Shown: positions 27,834-38,258, counted from the first letter of the stretch. The stretch: 63,418 nucleotides of DNA from CAIRTM01 sp963723235 (GCA_963723235.1 CAVRPV010000003.1:1-63418); one strand, 5' to 3'. Notes: generated by a model not told the origin, from the letters alone. Made by a program: numbers and translations.

Positions 27834-30800
27834 ATGGGGGGAAAACAAATGAGGCCTGGCAGATGGAAGAAACGTTTTTACTGTTGTTTCGTACTTTGTT
27901 TGCTCATGATGAGTGCAGGTTTTTATGGGGGCGTGGCGTAAGCAGCTGAAATAGGAGAACATGCAATAATAATGCTTATTGCAAAGAGGACACCGTGTAT
28001 TACAACGGAGTGCCTTCTTGCAGTGCGGCCAATAGTACCTGCGTTGCGGGCACAGCTCCGTGTAAAGCCGGTGAGACTTGCAATGAGGGTAGCGACCGTT
28101 GTGACGAGTGCACGGTAGATGCAGATTGTACTGATAATCAGTTCTGCACTGGAGTAGAGACGTGCGGTACTGATGGTAAGTGTGCTGTCAGCCCAGGCGA
28201 TCCCTGTGCAGCCGGTGAGACCTGCAATGAGGGTAGCGACCGTTGTGACGAGTGCACGGTAGATGCAGATTGTACTGATAATCAGTTCTGCACTGGAGTA
28301 GAGACGTGCGGTACTGATGGTAAGTGTGCTGTCAGCCCAGGCGATCCCTGTGCAGCCGGTGAGACCTGCAATGAGGGTAGCGACCGTTGTGACGAGTGGA
28401 CGGTAGATGCAGATTGTACCGATAATCAGTTCTGCACTGGAGTAGAGACGTGCGTTGCTGGTGTGTGCGTTGATGGTCCTGGTGATCCCTGTGTAGCTCC
28501 TGAGACCTGCAATGAGGGTAGCGACACCTGTGATGCAGCGCCTGAGTGTACGGTAGATGCAGATTGTACTGATAATCAGTTCTGCACTGGAGTAGAGACG
28601 TGCGTTGCTGGTGTGTGCGTTGATGGTCCTGGTGATCCCTGTGTAGCTCCTGAGACCTGCAATGAGGGTAGCGACACCTGTGATGCAGCGCCTGAGTGTA
28701 CGGTAGATGTAGATTGTACTGATAATCAGTTCTGCACTGGAGTAGAGACGTGCGTTGCTGGTGTGTGCGTTGATGGTCCTGGTGATCCCTGTGTAGCTCC
28801 TGAGACCTGCAATGAGGGTAGCGACACCTGTGATGCAGCGCCTGAGTGTACGGTAGATGTAGATTGTACTGATAATCAGTTCTGCACTGGCGTAGAGACG
28901 TGCGGTACTGATGGTAAGTGTGCTGTCAGCCCAGGCGATCCCTGCGCAGCCGGTGAGACTTGCAATGAGGGTAGCGACACCTGTGATGCAGCGCCTGAGT
29001 GTACGGTAGATGCAGATTGCGATAACGATGTGTATTGCGACGGCGTTGAGACCTGCGTAGCTGGTACGTGTGTTGCTGGCACAGCTCCCTGTGCAGCTGG
29101 TGAGACTTGCAATGAGACTGCCGGCACCTGTGATGCAGCTCCCGAGTGGGCGTTGACCCCTGTGCTCGACACGGGCGATCCTGCCGAGCGGGGGTGCAAC
29201 CCGAGGTCCTACACCGACCTTGAAAACGGCATTGTGCGGGACGACACAACCGGCCTTGAGTGGATACAGGCAACCTCACCGGAAAAGTACACCTGGGAGG
29301 ATGCGCAGGGCTATGTGCAGGCATTAAATGATAATAGTGCGCTCGGTTATGCTGACTGGCGCCTGCCGACCATAGAAGAGCTTTCAACGTTAGTTGATGC
29401 TGGGCGCTCAGCTCCAGCCATCGACCCGTTGTTCAGCGATACGGTGGGAACCAATTACTGGTCGTCTACTCCGTACGCACAAGATCCGATCTACGCGTGG
29501 ACAGTGTACTTCAATGACGGCACCATCTACAGGAGAGACAAGACAACGGTATATTATGTGCGCGCTGTGCGAGGGTTACAGTATGGGCCATTTGGTAATT
29601 TCATTAGCAACAATGATGGCACCATAACCGATACAACGACAGAACTGATGTGGCAGCAGTGCGGTTATAATCAGGCATGGGATGTAAATACAAACAGCTG
29701 CACGGGCAGCGCCGTGTCGCAACCCTGGGAGGATGCGCAGGGCTATGTGCAGGAATTAAATGATAATAGTGCGCTCGGCTACAATGACTGGCGCCTGCCG
29801 ACCCGCAATGAGCTGCAAAGCATGATTGATTACACCATTTATAACCCGGCGACGCAATTTCCCTTACCCAGTTTAGTGCCGCCCTATTACTACTGGTCGT
29901 CTACTACGTCCGAAATCAATGAGATCTACGCGTGGGCCGTGCAGACCGCCCGCGGCTTCGTAGAAAGCAGAGATAAGGCTACAAATTCTTATTACGTGCG
30001 CGCTGTGCGGGGCGGACCGTGCCGTTCAGCAAAAGACTGGTGCATAGATGACAGTGACTGCGATGATGGTGTGTACTGTAACGGCACAGAGACCTGCGTA
30101 AACCGTGCGTGTGTTGATGGTCCTGGCGATCCCTGTGCAGCTGGTGAGACTTGCAATGAGACTGCCGGCACCTGTGATGCAGCTCCCGAGTGTACGGTTG
30201 ATGCAGACTGCCCAGACAATGATATCTATTGCGATGGCACGCCGGTGTGCACGGATGGCACCTGCGGTCCTGGCACCGCTATCGTCTGTGTAGATGACGG
30301 CAATGCCTGTAACGGCGTTGAGACCTGCAACGAAGGAACCGAAAGCTGCGAAGGCACAGCTTTAGTGTGCGACGACGGCAATGCCTGTAACGGCGTGGAA
30401 ACATGCGATCCTGCAACCGGCTGCGTTGATGCCACAGATTTGGCATGCAACGATAACAACGCGTGCAACGGCGTGGAAACATGCGATCCTGCAACCGGCT
30501 GCGTTGATGCCACAGATTTGGCATGCAACGATAATAACGCGTGCAACGGCGTGGAAACGTGCGACCCTGCAACCGGCTGCGTTGATGCCACAGATTTGGC
30601 ATGCAACGACAACAACGCGTGCAACGGCGTGGAAACGTGCGACCCTGCAACCGGCTGCGTTGATGCCACAGATTTGGCATGCAACGATAATAACGCGTGC
30701 AACGGCGTGGAAACATGCGACCCTGCAACCGGCTGCGTTGATGCCACAGATTTGGCATGCAACGACAACAACGCGTGCAACGGCGTGGAAACGTGCGACC

Positions 30801-32377
30801 CTGCAACCGGCTGCGTTGATGCCACAGATTTGGCATGCAACGATAATAACGCGTGCAACGGCGTGGAAACATGCGACCCCGCAACCGGCTGCGTTGATGC
30901 CACAGATTTGGCATGCAACGATAATAACGCGTGCAACGGCGTGGAAACATGCGACCCCGCAACCGGCTGCGTTGATGCCACAGATTTGGCATGCAACGAT
31001 AACAACGCGTGTAACGGCGTGGAAACATGCGATCCTGCAACCGGCTGCGTTGATGCCACAGATTTGGCATGCAACGATAATAACGCGTGCAACGGCGTGG
31101 AAACGTGCGACCCTGCAACCGGCTGCGTTGATGCCACAGATTTGGCATGCAACGACAACAACGCGTGTAACGGCGTGGAAACGTGCGACCCTGCAACCGG
31201 CTGCGTTGATGCCACAGATTTGGCATGCAACGACAACAACGCGTGCAACGGCGTGGAAACGTGCGACCCTGTAACCGGCTGCGTTGAAGGCACAGCTTTA
31301 GTGTGCGACGATGGTTTGTATTGTAACGGCGATGAGACTTGCGATGATGCAACTGGATGCGTTGCCGGATCTGGCGATCCCTGTGTAGCCGGTGAGTTCT
31401 GCAATGATGATACTAACGTCTGTGACGAGTGTCAGGTAGCTGCTGACTGCGCCGATGGTCTATATTGTAACGGCGATGAGACATGCGCTGCTGGTGCGTG
31501 CGTTGCTGGTACGTATCAATGTGATGCGGACCAGAACTGCCAGGAGGAGGATGATGGCGTAAGCTGTGAAAATAAAGAAGGTGGGAACCTTCAGATCACC
31601 AAGGCTACAGTTAAAGCAGGCAAGGACGAAGGTGAAGACAGTATTGAACTTTCAGGTATAGTGAATGCCAGCGAAGAGGATCTGGATGCGGCAGTGGGGG
31701 ACACTATTATTGTTTCCCTTGAGGCTGAACACATCCCGGGCGATGTAATCGAATACGAGTTCCCGATCGCGGCAGGAAACATAAAGAAAGGCAAATACAC
31801 TTCTCCCAAAGACCAGGATCAAGTCGATCCTGAGACCAAGCTTGAGATTGATACGACCAAACAAACAATTAAGTTCTCTGCCAAGAAGGATGATCTTACC
31901 GGCTTGAGCTGTCCAATAACCGTCAGGGTTGATATCTTGGAGTGGTGGGCTGAGCAAGCGCTGGAAGAACCTATCGTTAACGGCACGAAGCCCTGCCCGC
32001 TGCCGCTTCTGATGTATGTTGATGAAAGCCTCGAGGTCACTAAAGTAAAGGCCAAAAAGGGATCAAAGCCTGAGTCTGACTCGATTTCAATTGAAGGTAC
32101 CTTTACCATTGATGGTTCATTCGACGATGCTGAACCGGTAATAATTAAGATCGGCAGTAATACGTTCACCGTTCCAGCCGCAGCGTTTGATGAGAAGAAT
32201 GGCGCATATAAATGCAAGAGTGCTCAGAGCGAGAATGGTCTTGTCACAGCCACGTTTGATTATGTAAAGGCTACGTACAAGATCAGCATTAAGAACGCTG
32301 TTTTTTCTGCTGGTGGTGCTTTCAGTATAGATATCTTTGGCAATTTACTCGAGGCTACAGATACGGTAAACCCGTGA
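27834..32377 (+). CDS. Giant secreted Cys-rich repeat protein with DUF1566 domains; N-terminal frameshift
   Basis: Predicted extracellular or surface protein of ~1500 residues. The start at 27834 (RBS GGGAGG) encodes a signal peptide, MRPGRWKKRFYCCFVLCLLMMSAG, which meets a TAA at ~27940. The long frame is open from 27995 (no better start) to 32377, so an indel near 27940-27980 separates signal and body. Order: seven Cys-rich units of 48-50 residues (CTVDADCTDNQFCTGVETC...); two DUF1566 domains (WRLPT, YYVRAVRG signatures); twelve identical-length 26-residue units (CNDNNACNGVETCDPATGCV); further Cys units; and two beta-rich domains. The repeats are acidic and paired-Cys, suggesting disulfide or Ca-stabilised stalks. 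It lies behind the PAS-LuxR gene, a possible regulator. Ligand unknown. Confidence 0.8.
30362..31297 (+). repeat. In-frame minisatellite: 12 units of exactly 78 bp
   Basis: Each unit encodes 26 residues of the LACNDNNACNGVETC / DPATGCVDATD type. Units differ mainly at synonymous positions (GATAAC/GATAAT/GACAAC, ACATGC/ACGTGC, GATCCT/GACCCT/GACCCC). The first (LVCDDG...) and last (VTGCVEGTA) units are the divergent edges. Confidence 0.95.
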
Positions 32378-32429
32378 GTGAAAGCAAAAACCGGGAGTAA
32401 CGAGTAGCATCAAGACGTAACAAAAAAAG

Positions 32430-32461
32430 GCAGGGCCTTGAGAAGGGGCCCTGCTTTTTTG
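32430..32461 (+). terminator. Rho-independent terminator of the Cys-rich gene
   Basis: Arms GCAGGGCC and GGCCCTGC, then TTTTTTG. It lies 53 bp after the stop codon and is duplicated at 32835-32882. Confidence 0.88.
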
Positions 32462-32552
32462 TTTTGCACGTCATTGCAATGGACATCCGGTTCGGGATGC
32501 GCTGTTTAAAATAGGGGCAACACAGGGACAGCTGCCCCTATGTGTACTAAAC

Positions 32553-32921
32553 TAAATGAAGGTTAAAAATCGTGTCGGCTTAATCAATATGATCCGGAAA
32601 AACAACATTATTGTCTAAACCATTACCTCTCACGCCCATAGCCCTTTCGTGCCTGAAATATAGACCTTGGTGCCATTGCCATATTTGTCTACAGCATATA
32701 ACATTGACCAATGCTGACCCATACCGTGCAGTACGTGCAATTCTTTGGCAATTTACTCGAATCCACCGATTCGGTAAACCCGTGATTGAAAGCAAAACCG
32801 GGAGCAATGAGAAGCATAAAACTGTAACAAAAAAGGCAGGGCCTTGAGGCGGGGGGCCTTGAGAAGGGGGCCCTGCCTTTTTGTTTTGTACGTCATTGCA
32901 ATGAACATCCGGTTCGGGATG
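32553..32921 (+). pseudogene. Collapsed second copy of the LuxR-tail/Cys-rich gene unit
   Basis: Bases 32553-32698 match 27605-27755: the last LuxR codons, stop and conserved motif copy C (32641-32678). Bases 32742-32921 match 32336-32499: the last codons of the Cys-rich gene (FGNLLE, then VNP and stop), followed by a second terminator with arms GGCAGGG/CCCTGCC at 32835-32882. Only 43 bp separate the two parts, against ~4.6 kb in the intact unit. This is the scar of a tandem duplication whose second copy lost its interior. The remaining 32378-33131 region contains no other recognised gene. Confidence 0.85.
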
Positions 32922-33131
32922 ATCTGGGCGATTGCCATTCGCGCTAACGACTTCCTGTTGCGTGTTTAACGATACTATTTAAAGTTTCAAGGTGCCATAT
33001 TTCCCATGTAAAACAATAGAATACAGAGGGTGCTTTGATTAAGCACGATATCGTCAGGCAGGTGATTTGCGTGTTGAAATTCACAACGTTATCTGCCACC
33101 CCATTAAACGAGGTCATTTTTCGTGGGATGT

Positions 33132-33320
33132 ATGCATAACCCTCTGAAAGGGTGGATCTATGGACGTTATATTATATTTGATTCGGAAAGGTATGGATAT
33201 GATGTGTGTCTGCTTTGCAACGGTCACGGGGTTTCATTGAGGGATCCGACCGAGGGGGATAGATGCATTCTGTGCGGCGGGTTTGGTCTGGTGAAAAGGG
33301 ATATGGAGAAAGGGGATTGA
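33132..33320 (+). CDS. Small zinc-ribbon-like protein
   Basis: 62-residue protein. Two CxxC-x-G-x-G elements, CLLCNGHG and CILCGGFG, resemble the DnaJ central zinc-finger half-repeats, so one Zn site is likely. The upstream part (YGRYIIFDSERYGYDV) is not recognised. A GTG at 33123 in the same frame is an alternative start; GAGG lies about 15 bases before the ATG. It precedes the PilZ gene by ~100 bp. Confidence 0.55.
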   Translation: MHNPLKGWIYGRYIIFDSERYGYDVCLLCNGHGVSLRDPTEGDRCILCGGFGLVKRDMEKGD

Positions 33321-33422
33321 GAGCCTCGTTTTTTTTATTTGTTTTTACCGGAAATTTCACAGCACAGGATTTAGATAACAGGCTGACCCGTCTGAATTAA
33401 AACTCAACAAGGAAATACAAAA

Positions 33423-33782
33423 ATGCAACCAGACATAACAGCAAAAACATATGAGGAAATGCGGATCAAAAAGCGTTTCGATGTCAATCTCAAAGCATTG
33501 GGCAACGTTGTTGGTTATGAAAGAAACAAGTATCAATTCATCATATCAAACCTGAGCGCAAGCGGCGCACGCCTGCATTGTGAAAAGACCTTAGATGTGA
33601 AGACAGGCATGAGCATTGCTATGATAATTTTTATTCCGAACACTATCTTGACGATTCCTAATACGGCGGAAATCATGTGGTTAACGCGTAAGCGTGACGT
33701 CGTTTCGGTTGGTGTTAAATTTCAAGATATCCTTAGTGAAATCATGATGAACAGCCTTACCCGAGCTACAGTAGCCGTTTGA
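33423..33782 (+). CDS. PilZ-domain protein
   Basis: Likely c-di-GMP effector, 119 residues and essentially a single PilZ domain. The N-terminal Arg/Lys cluster KKRFD (the RxxxR position) and the NLSASGARLHCE motif (NxSxxG form of D/NxSxxG) are the ligand-binding signatures. VGVKFQDI closes the barrel. ATG 33423 follows AAGGAA. No adjacent diguanylate cyclase is seen. Confidence 0.83.
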   Translation: MQPDITAKTYEEMRIKKRFDVNLKALGNVVGYERNKYQFIISNLSASGARLHCEKTLDVKTGMSIAMIIFIPNTILTIPNTAEIMWLTRKRDVVSVGVKFQDILSEIMMNSLTRATVAV

Positions 33783-33783
33783 A

Positions 33784-33924
33784 CATCTTAGAGAAAAGCG
33801 GCAAATCCAGTTGCAAGAGCATCGGCGCCGACATATCTGGCAGCGGCAATGTTGTGCTCGGGCTGAATGTGTTCGGCAATCCTCTGGTGGCATCAGAATC
33901 GGTAACATTGCCGTTCGGGTTTTG
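33784..33924 (+). pseudogene. Relic of a C-terminal domain like that of the Cys-rich protein
   Basis: Frame reads NILEKSGKSSCKSIGADISG, then NVVLGLNVFGNPLVASESV, and ends LPFGF with TGA. The FGN-L-A-(S/T)-(E/D)-V pattern and the length to the stop resemble the end of the 27834-32377 protein (FGNLLEATDTVNP). No start or upstream part exists; it follows the PilZ stop directly. Confidence 0.4.
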
Positions 33925-34044
33925 AGTCAACGCAACAACAGGCGGGCATTATAATCAACCCCACAGTCAGGGTCAGCATATGGCCAGACGGGGCTGCAGA
34001 TAAACGCCCGTGAGCATAGGTGAAAAAATACAAGGGGTAATCTG

Positions 34045-34350
34045 ATGCATTTTTGCTGTATGTACAAGAAATGGAGACCGGGAGATTATTTTACTAAATA
34101 CAAAACCCGTTACTGTGAAGCTTGTAAGAAACAAGAGGCTTGGGATGGTTATCGTAAATTTAATTTTATGTGCAACACCAACAGGCCGGTAAGTTTTCTT
34201 GAAAGGGTATTGTGTTTTGTGGGCATTCATAGTGGGCCATGGGGAAGCAGGTCTGACAGGCATGGGTTTTTTCTTTGGCAATACTGCCGACGCTGTGGGC
34301 GGCAGTGGTATAGCTTTGACGGTAAAAGGTGGTCACGAAAAAATATATGA
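34045..34350 (+). CDS. Hypothetical small Cys-rich protein
   Basis: 101 residues; family not recognised. Contains RYCEACKKQEAW, VLCFVGIHSGPWG and FFLWQYCRRCGRQW, i.e. paired CxxC motifs plus an LCxxGxH segment, as in small zinc-binding proteins often found near mobile DNA. It is strongly basic at the C-terminus. The ribosome binding site (AAGGGG) is only moderate. Confidence 0.5.
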   Translation: MHFCCMYKKWRPGDYFTKYKTRYCEACKKQEAWDGYRKFNFMCNTNRPVSFLERVLCFVGIHSGPWGSRSDRHGFFLWQYCRRCGRQWYSFDGKRWSRKNI

Positions 34351-34672
34351 GGACATTTATACGTCGCATGAGGGTATTGAGGACAACTGAGCTTGCCGGG
34401 GTCGGACTACGCTCAGCGGTGTTAAGCTGTTGAATCTGCTGATGTCTCCTTTGCCGCACAACATGTTTTTAGTGTTTAGAAGCCCCTTCCAGTATTAAAA
34501 ACCGCGCTGTACAATACATGCCTTTTGCCTGCCTTTTTCGCCCTTGTTTCTGCCGGACACTTTGTGCTATTTCTTCTGATGCGTTTTAATAAACGCATCT
34601 AAAAATAGAAGGCTGGAACAAACGGCAAAGGCAAAGGGGGCAGGCAAAATATACTCATTACAGGAGGATGCT

Positions 34673-35242
34673 ATGATACTCGGAATTTGCGGCAGCGGAA
34701 GAAAAGAGGGCAATACCGGCGCTCTTGATCGAAGCGGTAGTGCAAAGAAGCGGGCGGGCCATCGGAGCTTATCTGGCTTATTGACCTGAATCTCGGCTAC
34801 TGCACGGGCTGCATGCGCTGCGCCTTTGAAGGCGCCTGCTGGCAGCAGGACGGCATGACCGCCCTGTACCACAAGCTCATAGAGGCCGACGCCATCGTGT
34901 ACGGCTCGCCCTGCTATTACGGCAATGTGTCCGGTCTTTTTAAAAGTTTTATGGACCGCAGCATCGCCCTGGGCTATATGGGCATCGGCAAGGAGGCTGA
35001 AATTGCCATGCATGGCCGAAAGCCCCTTGCCGGGAAACCTGCGGCAATTGTATCGGCGGTGGCCGGCCATGGAGTGGACAGCTGTTCTCGGGATAATGGA
35101 GAGCTATGTCGGCTACGGCGAAATGAATATTGTCGGCAAACTCGGCGCCGTGGCAGGCATGGATGATGTGCGCGATAAGCAGGAAATTATGGACCAGGCG
35201 CGCGATCTGGGGGCAAAGCTTGCCCGGGCGCTTAAAAAATAA
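34673..35242 (+). pseudogene. Iron-sulfur flavoprotein / NADPH-dependent FMN reductase family, frameshifted
   Basis: Flavodoxin-fold redox protein. The start at 34673 (RBS AGGAGG) gives MILGICGSGRKEGNT, the FMN phosphate-binding loop. After shifts near 34725 and 34765 comes LIDLNLGYCTGCMRCAF and then ACWQQDGM, with the CxxCxxC-type cluster motif of iron-sulfur flavoproteins. ADAIVYGSPCYYGNVSGLFK is the flavin-contact segment. A further shift near 35075 leads to MESYVGYGEMNIVGKL and the stop at 35242. All family elements are present once reading frame is ignored. Confidence 0.75.
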
Positions 35243-35445
35243 TTTGGCTTGATCCAGCCATGCAGAAGGCGCCTTCCGGGATTCAGGCCAGGCGAAGGCA
35301 ACATGCAAGAGGTATTGGGGCCGGCTTTATTAAAAAACGAGCAAGCGGGCAGGCAGTTTGTGGTCAATGAAAACAAGCCGGACACACTTCGTTTAGTCCG
35401 GCCTGCAATCTGCCATGATGATAGGGGTGAAGAAAGCGGTACGTT

Positions 35446-36124
35446 TTAGCTCGGCCGGCGGGCGATCCAAATGGTGTGAAGCCCTCCCTTGCCGCTGCCC
35501 CGCGCACTCACGGTTTTTACCTGCACCTCGAATCCGGCTTTTTGGAGCCGGCGGCTGAAGGTGCTGTCCGGTGCTGCCGACCACACCGTCAACATTCCCT
35601 GCGGCCGCAAGGCTGTGTAGATTTTCTTCAGGCCGCTTGTGCCATACAGCCAGTCATTGCTTTTCTGCGTCATGCTGTCGGGGCTGTTGTCAACATCCAG
35701 CATAACGGCATCAAATCCGCTCTGTTCGTTTTTAAGCACAAGGCACACGTCCTGCTCAAGAACCTGAACGCGACTATCCCACAGCGGATGGCCGGCCAGG
35801 TGTCCGCACATGTCGCGGTTCCACTGAACCACGGCTGGAACAAGCTCGGCAACGACCACCTCAGCATCATGGCGCACGATAGCCAGGGCAGCGGCCAAGG
35901 GTATAACCAAGGCCGAGCCCCCCGATAAGAACCCTGGCTCCGGGGCGGTGGGCTATGGGCGTGCAGGCAAACTCAGCCAGCAGGTCTTCAGAGCCGTGCA
36001 TGCGGCTGTTCATCAGCTCTTTGCCGTTATACGCAATAAAAAAATCATCGCCCCGCTGTGACAGCTGAAGTTCCCCGGCTTTATCGGGGGTTTGCGCTTT
36101 GCCAAGTAGCTTTCTCGGTTTCAT
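35446..36124 (-). pseudogene. Spermidine synthase-like methyltransferase, one frameshift
   Basis: Class I Rossmann protein of the spermidine-synthase-like family. N-terminus MKPRKLLGKAQTPDKAGELQ and GGDDFF-type strands; the nucleotide motif VLIGGLGLGYTL ends at an indel near 35905. In the next frame, LAAALAIVRHDAEVVVAELVPAVV gives the acidic strand-2 residue, followed by FDAVMLDVDNSP and LRPQGMLTVWSA. The native protein would be ~226 residues. Aminopropyltransferase activity is unproven; many such proteins are of unknown function. Confidence 0.75.
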
Positions 36125-36474
36125 AGCGGACTCGAGTTGGATGATGGCCCTTGCGGGTACAGTGGTAAACGTTAGAAAGGATAACCATGTCAGATTTTTT
36201 ACAGCATAACAAAAGGAGTGTAGAATTCAATCCAACATGTCAGGCGGCTATTATGTTTTAGGTAAATAACTGCAGCTGTGCTATACTGTGCTCGGATTTT
36301 ATGACAGGCTTTTGAAAAAGACCCCGCAGTTCCGCTCCCCCCGGAACCGAGCACATCAATTGCCGCTGCATCAGGAGCTTTTCTTTCTGTCATCATTTTT
36401 TAGACCTTCATGACCGGCGTTCATGACGAATGCCCGGCGGTTGCATACAAACATTACAATCCGGAGCAGCTGTT
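36125..36474. other. Intergenic region with a family 1 repeat fragment
   Basis: AGGCTTTTGAAAAAGACC near 36306 matches a family 1 left end; the rest of that element is missing. GGAG at 36463-36466 is the ribosome binding site that supports the TTG start at 36475. No gene recognised. Confidence 0.4.
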
Positions 36475-38069
36475 TTGATCTCTACATTCAATATTGCCAT
36501 ACAGTTCGGGGAAAAGCCCCTGTTTGAGCACATTTCCGTCAAGTTCGGCGAGGGCAACCGCTACGGCCTCATCGGCGCCAATGGCTGCGGCAAGTCGACG
36601 CTCATGAAGATACTCGGCGGTGACATGGAGCCGACTGTCGGCACTGTTTCCGTCGACCCCCATGAGCGGGTCGGCAAGCTGCGCCAGGACCAGTTCGCTT
36701 TCGAGGACTGCACGGTTATGGATACCGTCATCATGGGCCATGCCGAGCTGTGGCGGGTGAAGCAGGAGCGCGACCGCATCTACGGCCTTCCTGAAATGAG
36801 CGATGAGGACGGCATGAAAGTGGCCGAGCTCGAAGCCGAGTTTGCCGAGATGGGGGGCTATAATGCCGAGTCCGATGCCGGCGAGCTGCTGCTTGGCGTG
36901 GGCATTCCCCTTGAGCAGCACAGCGGCCTTATGCGCGCCGTAGCGCCGGGCTGGAAGCTGCGCGTGCTGCTGGCGCAGGCTCTGTTTGCCGACCCGGACA
37001 TCATGCTGCTGGACGAGCCGACCAACAATCTCGACATCAATACCATCCGCTGGCTTGAAGGCATTCTCAACGCGCGCAACAGCACGATGATCATCATCTC
37101 GCATGACCGGCACTTTCTGAACAGCGTCTGCACGCATATGGCAGACCTTGACTATGGTGAGCTGCGCGTCTACCCGGGCAATTATGACGAGTACATGACC
37201 GCCGCCAGCCAGGCCCGTGAGCGGCTTGTTGCCAGCAATGCCAAGAAAAAGGCCCAGATCGCCGAACTGCGGACATTCGTGAGCCGGTTTTCCGCCAATG
37301 CCTCCAAGGCCAGGCAGGCGACATCGCGCGCCCGGCAGATTGAGAAAATAAAGCTTGAAGACATCAAGCCGTCGAGCCGCGTGAGCCCGTTTATCCGCTT
37401 TGAGCAGGAAAAAAAGCTTTTTCGCCTGGTTGTTGAAGTGGCGGGCCTGAGCAAGGGCTATGACGGCGCGCCGCTGTTCAAGGGGCTCAACCTGATGATC
37501 AAGGCCGGTGAGCGCATTGCCGTTATCGGCCCCAATGGCATCGGCAAAACAACGCTGCTGCGCTGCCTCGTAGGTGATCTGCTGCCGGATGCGGGCGCTG
37601 TCAAATGGTCTGAAAATGCCAATATCGGTTATTTTGCCCAGGACCATGCTGCAGACTTTGCCTCCGAAACGACACTTGTCGACTGGCTGAACCAGTGGAA
37701 GCCGGAGGGCCAGGATGAGCAGGTGCTGCGCAGCACTCTGGGGCGGCTGCTGTTTCCTAAGGATGAGATTTATAAAGCCGGTCAATGTCATTTCCGGCGG
37801 AGAGCAGGGGCGCATGCTGTTCGGCAAACTGATTCTGCAGCAGCCCAATGTCATGGTGATGGATGAGCCGACCAACCACATGGACATGGAATCCATTGAG
37901 GCCCTCAATTATGCGCTGGAAAATTATCCCGGCACGCTTATTTTTGTGAGCCATGACCGGGAATTCGTTTCATCGGTTGCAACGCGCATCATCGAGCTGA
38001 AGCCCGATGGCATTGCGGACTTTTACCGGCGCCTATGAAGACTATCTTCAAAGTCAGGGCGTTGAATAG
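36475..38069 (+). CDS. ybiT: ABC-F ATPase, YbiT-like, frameshifted near the C-terminus
   Basis: Cytoplasmic ABC-F protein with two ATPase domains, a translation factor type without membrane segments. It starts MISTFNIAIQFGEKPLF from TTG 36475, which has GGAG eight bases upstream; the upstream ATG 36430 would add residues absent from the family. Walker A GANGCGKST, DEPTNNLDI, linker with ERLVASNAKKKAQIAEL, second Walker A GPNGIGKTT. Shifts near 37785 and 38022 move ISGGEQGRMLFGKL, DEPTNHMDME and the tail GAYEDYLQSQGVE to other frames. The wording closely follows E. coli YbiT as I remember it. Confidence 0.88.
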
Positions 38070-38070
38070 C

Positions 38071-38184
38071 GGGCTGCTGAAAAACGCTTCGTCTGCTGCG
38101 GTGTACCTATCACAGGGCGTACGAAAAGTACACCTCATTCCTCATGATTGCGCGCGCCTTGCATCCGGTCATTTTTGAGCAGCT
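38071..38184. repeat. Family 1 intergenic repeat between two convergent ABC-F genes
   Basis: GGGCTGCTGAAAAACGC at the left, GGCGTACGAAAAGTACACC in the centre, ATTTTTGAGCAGCTC at the right. It lies within the 190-bp convergent gap. Confidence 0.75.
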
Positions 38185-38258
38185 CGCAAAGCACAACTTG
38201 CGATAGTGCCTTCTGCTGCGGGGGATGTGGCGGAGGTGCACCCGTGAAGCTGCGGAAC

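Noticed and set aside
30362..31297. CRISPR array
   Set aside because: The 78-bp units are contiguous and coding, with no variable spacers and no cas genes.
30226..31404. Long open frames on the minus strand and in the second plus frame across the minisatellite (repeated MHALLSLHAKS-like and ATAWKHATLQPAALMPQ-like proteins)
   Set aside because: They are by-products of a 78-bp repeat whose length is a multiple of three, which keeps several frames open; the plus-frame with regular Cys spacing is the coding one.
36454..37908. A 484-codon minus-strand open frame opposite the YbiT gene, and a similar one opposite the mutase (2188-3312)
   Set aside because: Both lie fully antisense to proteins with unmistakable ATPase or mutase motifs and result from codon bias.
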